DNA from: Acanthaster planci
Lineage: Eukaryota > Echinodermata > Asteroidea > Valvatida > Acanthasteridae
Reading direction: 5' to 3'
Length of the DNA stretch: 64,000 bases
Assembly (NCBI RefSeq): GCF_001949145.1
Contig: NW_019091362.1
Coordinates: forward strand, 1,419,259-1,483,258
A program made the position numbers and the translations under genes. Shown here piece after piece: positions 13,901 through 24,105 of the stretch. The first letter of the stretch is position 1. Each line of letters begins with the position of its first letter. Below the pieces are notes generated by a model. That model worked only from the letters and a program-made list of their open reading frames with translations, did no database searches and had not been told where the DNA came from.

Positions 13901-16900
13901 TAGTTGTATGCTTTGAATGAATGCTGATGTGTTGAATATCACTTCCTATATTATGAAATAGGGAAAATCAGAAATAAGTTGAATATCAGCGTCAAATTTT
14001 GGTGTCTTCAAAGAGCTTTGCATTTGCTGATTTTTCTCTCATACGCCATGGATACTCTCACATGGCCTTTGCGGATGGGCAAGAGCACCCTCAATAGTTC
14101 ATACACAGATCCAATGGTGAAATGGCATTATGGGAAACTGACCTCCTCATGCAGTGGATACTGCGTGAGATGTTGGTGCCAGTCAGCAGTCGGTCAGGGT
14201 GAACCACCAGGAAGTGATTCTGCTGGTCTATGGTGCACATCCCGCTGGAGTCAAACCGTCCGTGGACGGCCACCATGTCGCCTTCCTCCACCAGAGTATT
14301 CAGCCTTGAGAGAGGAGTTGCAAAGTTTGGAAAACTGAGTTACTTGCACGATGCAAAGAAAATGCAAACTGATACTTGGAAAACAAGTAACTGAGCTAGT
14401 AGTGTATTGTTTACAAAGGATTTAGATTGGAGAAAAATGAACTATCCACGAAATAATTGCCAGAGGGTTTGGAGGGCCCCACAGAAGCATAGGGTCTAGG
14501 ATATGTACATTTGTTTGCCTAGGGGCATCCCTTAAAATACCCATTTCTTGTGTTCTATGTCAACTTCACATATAAAAAGCACTGCAATGGAAAACCAGGA
14601 TTTTCCCAATTTTGAAAGTGATTCTTTGAAAAATCCTGACAAAAAAATATTAAAAATCAAGAAAACTCCTGACAAATTTCACACTACCAGCCTTCAATCT
14701 AATCAGAAACTAATGTAATGGAAGCATGAATGACGAATTTTGCATGATTTGCTGTTTTGGCCCCACCTCTGTTGTACTGAACCTAAGCAACATTTCTAAA
14801 ATTGCCAAGGAAGTAATATGAACATGTGACAGATACTTCAAAATTTTTGAAAAAGGCAAGCTTTTCCTTGCTTAGTACTGTGAGCTTTGTAAACTCAGAA
14901 ATATAACTCAAATGTTACAACTAGAAAAACAATTTGACTTAAATGCGGAAGTAACAGTGAAATTCACACTTACCAAGTTCCCTTTAGGCAGCAAACTTTG
15001 TTCTTGTGCTCTGTTAGACAAAGCAACTGTAACTTCTTCTCACTGCAACCAAATTTTGAGCATTTTCCATTTTAGGATTAAAACACTGACATCCCTCCGT
15101 CTCAGTCTTTTAACTTTTTGCTAAATGTGACAACCACCGAACACATTTTTCGCCTGTGGTAATGTTTACTCTGTGAATGTTTCAAGATATCTCTTTGGGC
15201 AAGTTTGAAATGGTTATGTCTTCAAGTTGTCTTTACCTGCCGCCATCTTGGATGCCTGTAACCCTGTAACGGTTCAAGTCGGCCGGAAGAGGGGCCGTAT
15301 TCTTCTGGGAAGTGCTTTTAAACGGTGATAGATGACTGAATTCTCTAGTGACCTGAGACTCAATGCTATCCAGTTTCTTCTCCTGTGTAACCAAAGCAAC
15401 AAACGTCAATACATATTAAGAAAAAAAATCAAATTCATATATGGATTGATACCTCTAAAAAAAAAAATGGATTGACGCTTCTTTAAAAAATTAAAATCTG
15501 CAATATAAAATGTGCTATACACCTTAACCATTGCTTACTATCTTAAAGCTGATTGGTCGATATTTCACATTTGTAGTGTTAACAGAGTGATATTTTCTCC
15601 AAATCACACTATACGTCTTGTCATGCTTTCTTACTAATCTTCTGCATGTGTTTCTCTGCTGCACACGATAATGCTCATATCCAAAATGTCCAAAAACAGT
15701 GAGCACCTTGACTCTTGTGTGTGCATGTTGTGAGAATTTGTGTTTTTAAGTAAATGCATCTTAATTCAACGCCTCATTCCCAGTTCATAACAGCAAAAAC
15801 AAAATGTCTGCATACTATACAGTGGAAGGCATGGCCACACATTTTTCTGCGCACAAGTTTCCAGATGGATTTCAACTGACCATACCTTGGCATTCACACC
15901 AGTCTCCATGTACTCCATATCCATGGCCGCAAGAAATGAGTCGTTGAGTTGGTCTTCCCATAATGCACCAGTGCCCTGACTTGACAGGACATTCTCCTGT
16001 GATGACAACCAACCACTGTCCTGAACCACTGCAGGTGGATGCTGGTCCTTGTCTGAAATTTCACTCAAGTAAGGCTGAGCATTTGTTTCCCTTTGTGCGG
16101 GGGGCTCTGTAATTCCACCAACTCTCGAATCCTGCAATTTTTCTTGAACTCTCATGACACTTGGTGAGTTTCTCTCTTTCAAGATGGGGGATCCGGTCCC
16201 TGTGGGGTCAGACATGTTGGTTTTGTCGACCAGATTTGTTGGGCTAGTATCAGAGCTAGGGGAGGGTCCAGCTTTGGAAACCTCACTATCCCCGGATAAA
16301 AAGTTTTCTTTTTCGTCTTGAAAAAGTGACTTTTTGGCTGTCATAACTGAGTGGGCTTTTCTGTCAACAAGGACCTCAGGGATCCTCTCAACATTTGGAG
16401 AGGACAAATTAATTTCCCCACAACATCTGTCCGTATCAGAATTGTGAACCTCATACACTGGGTGACTGGTTAACATCCGTTTTGCATAGGGGGAGTTCCC
16501 CTTACAAGGGGATCTCTTCCGAGTATTAAGCCGGGTTTTAAATGCTGCTGGTTTTGATTGACCACTGCTAGTTTTATGCAAGACCGATGCCTTGAGCTTT
16601 ACTTTGGATGGTCTCAAAGCAAATGGATTTGCTGATTTCTTCTTTGCACTTGAGTCAAGTAAATCTTTCTCTGAAGCATCATGGCCTGATATCTGATCGT
16701 CAATTGAATCATCTACAGCAGTGGAAACCAAAATATTCTGCAATTCTTTGCAATGGTGAGATTCGTCTGCCTCCAATTTACTAAATCTGCTTTCAAACAA
16801 AATTTCACTGTGCTCTGTCTTAATAAGGTTCCCAAGTTTTGCTGGGCTGTCGTCTGATCTCTGCTTCTTTCTGAAGGTCTTTGAGAGTTTTGAGGATGGT

Positions 16901-19900
16901 CTGGCAGCATGGATCACATGTTTACCTCGCAGGCTTTTGCTTAATTTCATTTTTGATTGATTAGAAATAGCACTGTCTATAGTTGGCAAAATTGATGATG
17001 CTGCATACTCGTGGAGCATCTCTTCTAATGGGTCAAAACCTTGCTTCTCATTCACGTCCAGATCACATTTGATGGAAGGATTCACCATCTCATTAATGTC
17101 CTCCCGGGAGTGTTCTGATGTTTCCAAGCAGACAGATGATGTCAATTCTGCAATGACTCTTGGTCTGTCATCTTGGTAGGCATTTTGGTTTGGAACCAGT
17201 CCGTCAGACTTGCTTGCAAACGGATTGCGATCAGGTTTGCTTTCTGTTCCCTGAGATTTTGCAAGTCCATGACAGAGCAAACTCTGATTAGTCGGCAGAT
17301 CCTTTCTGACATCCACAGTCTTCACTGACTGGGCATACTCTTGAAGCATTTCTTGGAGCAAATCTGGAGAGTCAACTTTTCTTTTATTAACACACGATCC
17401 TGTGTTCTTCTCAAGAAATTTGAAGGAAGATGAGTTTTCTCCAGGTTGACCTTCACCACTACTTCTTCTTGCTCCCCTACGCGAGTGTCTTACTCCACCC
17501 CTTGTGGAGGTGTTTCTTTGTTTTATTTTACTCCGTGTTTCAGCCGTGTGCTCATCTTCAGGCTTGGCAGTTGTTGGGGTTTCTGGCACAAAAGTAGAAA
17601 AGGCAGCATGGATGTTTCTGGTGGGTGTCACGTCATCACTGAAGGGTGGCTTAGCGATTCTTGATTTGGTCTTGTTGGAGTTGATAACAACCTCTGGTGT
17701 TTCTGGAATGACTGAGTTAAAAAGACAGCTTTTCCTGAATATGGTCATGATTAACGTCTTTGAAGTATTTAGCAGCCTCAACTACGTGTCAAAATTCTAA
17801 ATTGAAGTACACAATCATTTGATTTGATCATAGAATATCACTGTCAACAGGCAAATAAACCTACACAACTTCTTTCAGATGATAACTCCATACACTTACA
17901 TAACTGAAAGAAGAAACACAGTTAAGATTCAATGAACTTACAGTAAAAAATCTTAACCCCTTGATGATGGGAATTTCTTTCTGAAAGCCGACTCCAAGAA
18001 TTCCAGCCTTGCTTGGCCACGAAGGCCACCTGCCAAACCGCAAATTCTCGGTTTGTGGCCCTGCGTGCTTTACACCCTTTGAATTACACAGTGAAAAGGC
18101 TGATTGTTCGGTGGCATGCGGCTCTACTCAGCTTCCACATTCCCGTTGCCTCTTTTCAAAGTGGGGACTATTGTGAAGCTGGTGATTATGATGCAAATTT
18201 GGTCTTTTCATTTCTGGGCTGCACACAAAGGCCAATTGCCATATATACAAGAGCCAGGGTCTGCCTTCTTTCACCATGTTCGATTGAGTGTGGGCCGAGA
18301 ATGATAGCTGAAAAGAGGGCTGAGGATCTCAATTTTTATGGCGGGTCTTGCTGCGTCCCGGCGCAAAGGGGTTAATTTTTACTCTGTGTGATTTTTGTGA
18401 GAGAGAATGCATGAGATTTGGTCATTGTATCACGTCCTTGCGCGAAGCATTTGTTTCACCTTCAAGAATTGCTCGCATGTGCATGCATCTTGTCAAATGG
18501 AAGGTGCATACTTGGTGAGAAAGCAAACACAAACGAGACATCGTGACACCATGATGTCATAACATCAAATAAAATATTCATAATGCCAACATTTAAACGA
18601 TGCACACATTTTAAATGCAAGCAAAATTCACTGCAAGTTTCATATGAACAGTATGAACTAGCCCTTATGAGTCGGATGCTAAAGGCCGGTTCACATTTGG
18701 CATGAAAGCAAATATGAACTAGACATCTGATCAAATATCCACACTGTGAATTTGTAAACGTTTAACACATTTCAACGGCAGCAAATTTCAATGCTAATGA
18801 CTTTCACTCTGCTTTCACATTCCCCTGAAGTTAGTGAAGCATGATGCGGCCTGAACAGTATACCTACCAGTTATTGGTGATCCTTGGTTCTCTTGTGAGG
18901 CAATTTTACCGGGGTAGCCGCTAGGCTGTCCTTCGGGTTTGACGCATATTGTGGCTTCGGCTTTCTGTGAGGAATTTGTCTTGGATGTTGGTCCAGGGCT
19001 GAGACCTGAGAAATCCTGACTGTTGTTCTCAGCATGCTGAACGTTCCTGATAGCCTTTATATCACTAATTCTGTCATCTTTTGAGAAAGTTTGCTGCAGT
19101 TTGTCTTGATGCAGATGTCTGGCAATCAGGCTGTCAACTGTAAGAGGTTTCTCACACCCGTGGTCAGATTTCCTTGCAGAAGGCTTCTCTTTGCCTTGGG
19201 CCGGTTTGGCAGGCTTTGCATTTTTCCCATTTGTAGAGGGAGGGCTCTTCAGCTTCTTGACTGGCTGAAAATCACAGTCGTCATCATCAGCTGTTATCTT
19301 GAAGCACTGACGGGAGGCGGTAGTTTTAGGAGGAAGTGCTGTGGGGGGTTTTGAGCCAAGCAAGACCTGAGTAAATAACTTGGACTGCCCACCGGGTGGC
19401 TACGAGAAAGAAAAAACACAATTATTTATATTTTGATGTTAAAGATAAAAAATTACTCTCCTATAAAGGAAAGGAATACTTATGAATGACCTGAAGCAAT
19501 TTATGAAATGAAATCAGGTAAGCCTAATCAAGTTGGAAAAGTCATGCAATTAGTATTCAGACATACATTTTCAATAGTTCATTGAATTATGGGGAGATTT
19601 TATGGTGAATTAATTTTATTGATACTTTGTAAATTTTTAATAAAAAATGTTTGTGTTATTTTGAAGCAAGTGGTCTTTTACCTGTTTTGAGAAGAACCTG
19701 TTCAGGGATGTCTGCCCTTTGATGAGTGTACCTGCCTGGAAAAATTATTTCAGAAATTTTGGAACTCTGAATTGTCCGCTCTTGGAAAGTTATATCCGAC
19801 ATTTCAAAATAGTGAAGAGGGGCAGCAGCAGACTTTGTTGACGGAGCATAAAAATCTGATCTTAATTTTTAGAAATCTGATTTACTTTTCTCTTAAAAAA

Positions 19901-21020
19901 AACCACAAAAACAATTGTCAACCCTGGAGTAGAGGAAGCAAGTGGCCTACGCCTCATGTGTGCCCCACAGCGAGGTTCTGGTTTCAATCCCATTGGTCCA
20001 TTCTCACATTTGGCATGACATCACTACAAACATTTAACACACGGCAAAGGGGCAAATTTAAGTTTGTGCTATTCAATAGTGCACAAAAGTTCCCTGATGT
20101 CTGACTGCGAGAATGGCCATAACATATTTCTTCCTGCCAAAAAAGTTCCAAGGGTCTATCATCCTTTATTGTTCGGAGATGAATCCTACATTACATTGCA
20201 GTCTTGGATATTTGACTGGTTGAAGGTTCTGGTGAGTGATATGCTGTTGGTGCTGTATACTGGTACAGTACCTAACCATGTGTAGTGAATGTGGTTACTA
20301 TGGTCCGTCATCTGGTTCCATGGTTACATTGACATTATGAATTCATGCTCATGAGATGGAATTCAGACCTTCTGTAATTTCAGATTTTTTCCTCAAAAAG
20401 ATTTTCCAGGGCCTCCGATCAAGAAAGGAATCCTACACTGTATTGTAGAAATCACTTTAAAACAATGAATAAAATTTCTACTTTCTTGGTGGACTCACTT
20501 ATGACTCACTATATCTACTTGACCTTGAGTTCAAGCGGTGAATTTTGTAATTATATTGTATCACTCCCATGAAAAAAATAATAAAATACAGTGTAACCAG
20601 ATGCAGGCAAAATATCCACTTCATTAATCTGCAGGATATTCCAATTTTGTTTGTTTTTTGGCTCTTTTTCCTAAAAAGCCAAGAGAAATAGACAAAGCAT
20701 AAAGTCAAAAATTGCATCAGGTCTTATTTTAGAGTCTAAATCCAAGTTAGTGTCAATAGAAAATCATCATGACAACGGCAAAAACCAAAAGCAATGCGCA
20801 CATTTTTTTTTTGAAAAACTAAGAAAGCATTTTAGGCCTATACTTATGAAATGATAGGCTGATCAATAAATAAAAACTTCAACATGTTCTCAGGGAGGAA
20901 AAACTTGCAAAGACAAAGTTACAGGGCGGTAGGCTTGGTTATTTCGTGCATAAGTTGAATGCATACACAGGCAGACAGGCATGACGGGCTTACCTCTGAT
21001 TTCTTTGTCGTCTTGCCCAT
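1843..21020 (-). CDS. DNA2: DNA2 helicase/nuclease, 26 exons, 3' end outside window
   Basis: DNA2 trims long 5' flaps during Okazaki fragment maturation and resects double-strand breaks, with RPA, in nucleus and mitochondria. Twenty-six exons join without phase conflict into 1706 codons. Order: a long, probably disordered N-terminal region (1 to about 813); an OB-like and nuclease region with H963, D1069, E1093 and K1095; the four iron-sulfur cysteines C936, C1189, C1192 and C1198; a linker; then SF1 helicase domain 1 with Walker A GMPGTGKT (1455-1462), DEAS (1567-1570), GDHKQ (1591-1595) and QYRMN (1635-1639). Motifs V and VI and the C-terminus are not in the window. The chosen start (ATG at 21020) has A at -3 and G at +4 and opens directly into a PCNA-binding box. 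Human DNA2 is about 1060 residues, so this protein is longer by some 800 residues, all N-terminal. Family assignment is near certain; single splice sites are less so. Confidence 0.96.
2189..2402 (-). CDS. DNA2: DNA2 exon 25, helicase motif IV (residues 1606-1677)
   Basis: [29 protein letters not shown], aligning with human VQLTVQYRMNSKIMSLSN. Donor GTAAAG. Confidence 0.97.
3155..3348 (-). CDS. DNA2: DNA2 exon 24, helicase motifs II and III (residues 1542-1606)
   Basis: [37 protein letters not shown]. Walker B DEAS and motif III are intact. Confidence 0.97.
3408..3597. repeat. Exact 95-bp tandem duplication
   Basis: Two adjacent copies (3408-3502, 3503-3597) read identically base for base. 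They lie in the DNA2 intron between exons 23 and 24. The lack of any difference implies a very recent event or an assembly artefact. Confidence 0.95.
4201..4329 (-). CDS. DNA2: DNA2 exon 23 (residues 1499-1541)
   Basis: [20 protein letters not shown] aligns with human [20 protein letters not shown]. The acceptor TTTAG at 4330-4331 keeps phase 0; a nearer CTGAG would shift the frame. Confidence 0.93.
4855..4970 (-). CDS. DNA2: DNA2 exon 22, second half of Walker A (residues 1460-1498)
   Basis: [34 protein letters not shown]. Motifs I and Ia of the SF1 helicase; nearly the same as human. Confidence 0.97.
5451..5552 (-). CDS. DNA2: DNA2 exon 21, first half of Walker A (residues 1426-1460)
   Basis: [23 protein letters not shown]. 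The intron falls inside the glycine codon just before the Walker A lysine. Confidence 0.95.
6175..6199. repeat. GTGA microsatellite
   Basis: About six tandem GTGA units in a DNA2 intron. Confidence 0.95.
6317..6402 (-). CDS. DNA2: DNA2 exon 20 (residues 1397-1426)
   Basis: [15 protein letters not shown] aligns with human KKLRDLIIDFREPQF. Phases agree on both sides. Confidence 0.88.
7008..7127 (-). CDS. DNA2: DNA2 exon 19 (residues 1357-1397)
   Basis: [20 protein letters not shown] aligns with human [20 protein letters not shown]. Donor GTAAGT. Confidence 0.88.
7694..7846 (-). CDS. DNA2: DNA2 exon 18 (residues 1306-1357)
   Basis: Beta-barrel-like stretch [27 protein letters not shown]; human has [21 protein letters not shown]. 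Confidence 0.92.
8253..8366 (-). CDS. DNA2: DNA2 exon 17 (residues 1268-1306)
   Basis: [16 protein letters not shown], then [13 protein letters not shown]. Donor GTAAGA. Moderate similarity to the human linker around GSCIGNLIRME. Confidence 0.85.
8942..9136 (-). CDS. DNA2: DNA2 exon 16 (residues 1203-1268)
   Basis: [17 protein letters not shown] aligns with human HLEYFSLWCLMLTLES. Donor GTAAAC. Confidence 0.93.
9580..9739 (-). CDS. DNA2: DNA2 exon 15, Fe-S cysteines 2-4 (residues 1150-1203)
   Basis: Ends in [10 protein letters not shown] (1189-1198), the C-x2-C-x5-C spacing of the DNA2 iron-sulfur cluster (human CKYCSQIGNC). Confidence 0.95.
9903..10026 (-). CDS. DNA2: DNA2 exon 14 (residues 1109-1150)
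   Basis: [14 protein letters not shown], then [20 protein letters not shown]; nearly the same as human [18 protein letters not shown]. Good polypyrimidine tract before the acceptor. Confidence 0.95.
10226..10660. mobile_element. TTAA-flanked miniature element, family A (with gap)
   Basis: Starts TTAA-CCACTTCATGCC and ends GGCAGGAAGTGG-TTAA, so the ends are inverted repeats with one difference, and TTAA stands outside both (10222-10225, 10661-10664). This is the target choice of piggyBac transposons. No transposase can be seen, so it is a non-autonomous element. It sits in the DNA2 intron before exon 14. Confidence 0.75.
10414..10609. other. Assembly gap, 196 N
   Basis: Run of N inside the family A element. 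Open frames spanning it are artefacts. Confidence 1.
10793..10891 (-). CDS. DNA2: DNA2 exon 13, nuclease ELK motif (residues 1076-1108)
   Basis: [19 protein letters not shown] carries E1093 and K1095 of the nuclease active site. Confidence 0.95.
11281..11386 (-). CDS. DNA2: DNA2 exon 12, nuclease aspartate (residues 1040-1075)
   Basis: [20 protein letters not shown] aligns with human [20 protein letters not shown]. D1069 is the metal-binding aspartate. The acceptor CACAG at 11387-11388 was chosen over a nearer CAG because it alone keeps phase. Confidence 0.93.
11934..12165. mobile_element. Tc1/mariner-like miniature element
   Basis: Left end CTCAAAAAAGTTAAGGACCA and right end, reversed, CCCAAAAAAGTTAAGCACCA form inverted repeats about 230 bp apart with TA at both borders. 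There is no coding content. It lies in the DNA2 intron between exons 11 and 12. Confidence 0.6.
12223..12351 (-). CDS. DNA2: DNA2 exon 11 (residues 997-1040)
   Basis: [18 protein letters not shown], then [10 protein letters not shown]. Helical part of the nuclease domain. Donor GTGAGT. Confidence 0.9.
12685..12770 (-). CDS. DNA2: DNA2 exon 10 (residues 969-997)
   Basis: [15 protein letters not shown], then HQLPYLKD; matches human AINNSFAPEKLQ and HLKEM. Donor GTGAGT inside the ATG codon of residue 997. Confidence 0.92.
13204..13266 (-). CDS. DNA2: DNA2 exon 9 (residues 948-968)
   Basis: [21 protein letters not shown]963 is the conserved RecB-family nuclease histidine (human GTVLHEVFQ). Confidence 0.93.
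13590..13614 (-). CDS. DNA2: DNA2 exon 8, 25-nt microexon (residues 939-947)
   Basis: Supplies only SVLSEKFK plus one split codon. Leaving it out would break the frame between exons 7 and 9. Human has AVLSETFR here. Confidence 0.85.
14143..14304 (-). CDS. DNA2: DNA2 exon 7 with first Fe-S cysteine (residues 885-939)
   Basis: Contains [30 protein letters not shown]936 matches the first cluster cysteine of the family (human IRCMRR). Confidence 0.95.
14974..15042 (-). CDS. DNA2: DNA2 exon 6 (residues 862-885)
   Basis: A 69-nt exon reading [20 protein letters not shown], then GTW. It fills exactly the gap left against the human EKRLVITASQ segment. Acceptor TTGCAG, donor GTAAGT. Confidence 0.87.
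15237..15382 (-). CDS. DNA2: DNA2 exon 5 (residues 814-862)
   Basis: Reads [15 protein letters not shown], then [11 protein letters not shown], aligning with the human stretch NRYLVLAVN at the start of the conserved core. Donor GTAAAG. Confidence 0.88.
15886..17711 (-). CDS. DNA2: DNA2 exon 4, large disordered exon (residues 205-813)
   Basis: A 1826-nt exon without a recognisable fold. It has paired short motifs: EMLQEYA (325-331) and EMLHEYA (435-441); VIPETP (205-210) and FVPETP; NPF at 367 and 566. A basic cluster [15 protein letters not shown] (602-616) could be a nuclear signal. The last 40 residues ([18 protein letters not shown]) are acidic and amphipathic just before the nuclease region, where other DNA2 proteins have their RPA-contacting N-terminal segment; this role is an inference. 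Confidence 0.88.
17957..18371. mobile_element. TTAA-flanked miniature element, family B
   Basis: Begins TTAA-CCCCTTGATG and ends CGCAAAGGGG-TTAA; TTAA lies at 17953-17956 and 18372-18375. The CCCYTTG-type ends and TTAA target are piggyBac-like. It is 415 bp long, with no transposase. Its interior is unlike family A. It sits in the DNA2 intron between exons 3 and 4. Confidence 0.75.
18868..19399 (-). CDS. DNA2: DNA2 exon 3 (residues 28-205)
   Basis: Low-complexity, K/S/P-rich sequence with an acidic DDDD patch followed by basic runs, as expected for a disordered nuclear tail. It ends one base into a codon, which exon 4 completes to valine (SPIT-VIPETP). Confidence 0.8.
19682..19735 (-). CDS. 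DNA2: DNA2 exon 2 with PIP box (residues 10-27)
   Basis: Eighteen codons. They contain QTSLNRFF (residues 17-24), an exact Q-x-x-L-x-x-F-F PCNA-interacting box, followed by SKQ. Acceptor CAG at 19736-19737, donor GTAAAA. Confidence 0.78.
20994..21020 (-). CDS. DNA2: DNA2 exon 1 (residues 1-9)
   Basis: Encodes MGKTTKKSE and ends at a GTAAGC donor in phase 0. It is a very short lysine-rich start exon. It is tied to DNA2 only by phase and by the next exon, so it is the least certain coding exon. Confidence 0.7.
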
Positions 21021-24000
21021 GATCAGATCAGCTAGCTGCACTTCAGCCTTTATTTGAAATTTCTTGGAAGACAAACTCTGACTAAGCTAAGGCTTAAGCC
21101 CAGACTCGACTAGCTACATCATGACGGCCTACACTGTTGTGCATGCATTGCATTGTTGACGACGACCGACAATCATGACGATTCCAAACTTGACATGTTA
21201 TCATGTATGGCAACACATGGCACTAAGTAATGACACCAAGCAACTACGTTAAAGACCCATGCACAACCATATTCATATCAGGCTTAAGCTGTATTTTACA
21301 CAAAAGAATCTGCAGGCCTAGAAATAATTACCGAAATCAGTCATAGTCTATATGAAAAGAAGTCACAGACAAGCTTGGCATGGAGCGCTGCGCTGGCGAT
21401 ATGGACGATAGGGATGTAAATTACGCGCGGTTGCACAAATTTATTGCGCCCTCAAGCGTTCAATATATGCCATGAACTTCGGCGGATCAAGGATTTTCCA
21501 AAAGGTGGGGGTGGGTGCGTGAACTAAAGTAGCAATGACATAATGCGAGCTAGCGCATGGCGCGCAGTCCTTACAACATGCTGCCCAGGGCCCGCTTAAG
21601 GGATTCTAGGACTGGATTGAATTCTAGATGCACTGTGGTGCAATTTCAGGGAGTGTGGCCCCGCTTTTTCTTCATTTTTATTTAGTCATTTTTAACCACA
21701 TTCCCTCTGCATCCGCCCTGGTTGAAGCGCCATAACGATGCAATATACCCTCACTTACTTTAAAATTCAGGAAAATAGTTAATACAGTCGAAAGACACAT
21801 ATCAAATCAAAGTGGGAATTAACATATTTCATGTTTGTTCCATTTATATGGAGAGGCATACAACCTGGCAGCTGGTTGACAAAGATATTTCCTGTCAAAC
21901 ATTACTTCGCTGTAATTTTTTCCTTTAAACACAACTTTCAGAACCACTTGCATGCAAATTTCTCAGACGTTAACGCTTATTGCCCTGTTCAGAATTGGGC
22001 TTCCTTCATGTTATAAAAAACAGAGAGTGCCAGTGACAAGCCATAAGAAACTGACTTGGTCAACAAATGAAATTCAGATGATTTATTGGCCTCAATATGC
22101 TCGTTTTTGTCACTGGCTTCTATAAACAAAAAAAGAAGGGCCGTGTTCTTTCAAGCACGATTGCTTTTGTTTTCGCCATTAATTTTATTCAAGATATTCC
22201 CCCCCCCAAAAAAAAAAATCTTATGTCAAAAAATACAGGAGAAAAAAGGGACATTGATTGAAGAATCCAAATTTAAGACACTCCAACAAATTCTTTCTAT
22301 CCAAGAACTTCCAGCTACAGCTAAAACAAATGTGCCTTGTTTGGTTCCCCCAAACTGACACCGTCACCTCCTTCAGCATAACAAGGCCCGAGAGGTGACT
22401 TTTCACAAACCAAAAATCCTTGGACAGTTCCTTTAAAGTTTAACACAGCAGCACAAGTTGACATTTTGGACGGTTGAATATGTTTGCATGTTTGCATCTT
22501 ACATACACCTCACACACTCTGTCGGTTTTAAAAATATTGATAAACCAAACTCAAGCCACTGCTGGCATGTGAAGATATCTCACAATTTCAAGCCATTAAA
22601 ATGGTGAAATGGCTGACTGCTATTTATCCTCCAATTCCTCACATTTCATAAACACATTTCCTGTTATTAACCACATACGGCCTGGTGCTTTTAAAAATGC
22701 AGTGCACACATACGGGTGAGTTTCAAGATTTCAAAATTCTTTATAAATGCACCCTCACAAATGACTCTTCGGTGGCTACTCTAAGCTGACAGGCAACCCT
22801 CATTGACTCCTGAATATTTCAGCCTGGCCTGCCGCCCTGTAAAGAGAGCCCAGAATTGTGAGGTGTTGCGTAATTTCCTTTGTCCCCAGGGAATGCAGGT
22901 GGTGTCTGTTTCAAACATGGTGGGATTAGCGTGCAGTGGTGCTGTGTCGCTCATCAATGTGGCCCTGGAACATTTTTGTCCATGGTGGTAATCTGCAGGC
23001 GCGCTATGCCCAAAACAGTGGTATACTGTTTAAAAACAGTGACGGATTACCTTTGAAAAATGCAACCCAAAAAAATGATGGTAATTCCCAGCAGCAGGTT
23101 TTTTGTTCCGAGTAGGGTCTTTTGTTACACGTACCAGCTCTTTTTTCCCGGGCACCCCAGCTCTGCGTATAAACCCAAACTGAAATAAATTTGCACATTA
23201 GAAACCTAGAAAGTTGAATCAATTACTTTTAGACTATTGCATTACCTGCTGCACCAAATACGAAGCTCTTTCCAGTTGGCTTACCATTGAATAAACGTGG
23301 TTTTTAATAACAGCTCGGGACAAACATACAAAAAACTACACAAGCAATTCAACGCTAAGTTCATATGAGACTTTGATCGTTCAGTCTTTCATTTCTTTCA
23401 AAGGTAAGCATATATTGTGTAATTCTGTATTGAGCAAATTTTTTTTCCACCTCAAACATCTTAATATCTTTGGTACTTGAAAACTCAACTTCAGCTTGGG
23501 TGAAATCTCAGGAACTGCGAGGTGTTGTTTGGAAATCAGTTTTTCAGGAGTTGAACTTTCTGATTGTCAGTCGGTGACAGGCTGATGTGTACCATGTGAC
23601 CTGCTCTCATCCAATCAAAAGGGACAGAATCTATGAGGCTTATGCATAAATCAAATCAACTAAAAAACAAGATAATTACAATGCTGCCTGTGATTAAAAA
23701 GAAGACAAATTATCCCATCGTTAAAGTTTAAAAACAAGGACTGCTTCAGCTTTTGTCTTGGGTGACCAAGGGAGGGAAAAGAATGTGCAGGAAAAAGTTA
23801 AAATGCGTCAATAAGACATGGAAATCGAAGTATTGGAAAAATAAAGCTGCCATATTGAATGTTTCTGAATAAAAATGTATTTAATCAGTCACCTCAGTTC
23901 AGCAGTACTCACTCTGGCTTCAATTTCTTAGCCATCCTTTTATAGGGTTGACTTATCTTAAGACATTGACAACCCACATCAGTTGATGCCTTTATCAACA

Positions 24001-24029
24001 TAACTCAAGAATTGTGTTGATTCTAGGCT
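21021..24029. other. Intergenic region between DNA2 and AAMP
   Basis: The right end is the 3' side of AAMP. 21021-21430 should hold the DNA2 5' UTR and promoter; no TATA box convinced me. 22671-23172 is a repeat copy. No coding exon was found elsewhere. Confidence 0.6.
22671..23172. mobile_element. TTAA-element family A, third copy
   Basis: Starts after TTAA (22667-22670) with CCACATACGGCCTGG and follows the family A order (CATTGACTCCTGAATATTTC, GAGAGCCCAGA, GTGGTAATCTG, CCCAGCAGCAGG, GCGTATAAACCC). The right terminal repeat is missing. Confidence 0.7.
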
Positions 24030-24105
24030 CTACCTCTCTGGGCGTTGAAGGGAGAATACCCGACAAGATGTGTCTCCTGATGCAGTAAGAATGGTGTTAC
24101 CATCA
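24030..24105 (-). CDS. AAMP: AAMP exon 11 and stop (residues 392-416)
   Basis: [20 protein letters not shown], then RPER and TAG stop at 24030-24032. Confidence 0.96.

Larger units (their letters stand above)
1930..20993. other. DNA2 introns (between the listed exons)
   Basis: The introns hold the repeats listed separately (95-bp duplication, GTGA microsatellite, two TTAA elements, one Tc1-like element). Apart from these I see no further genes, RNA genes or conserved blocks in them. Confidence 0.6.
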
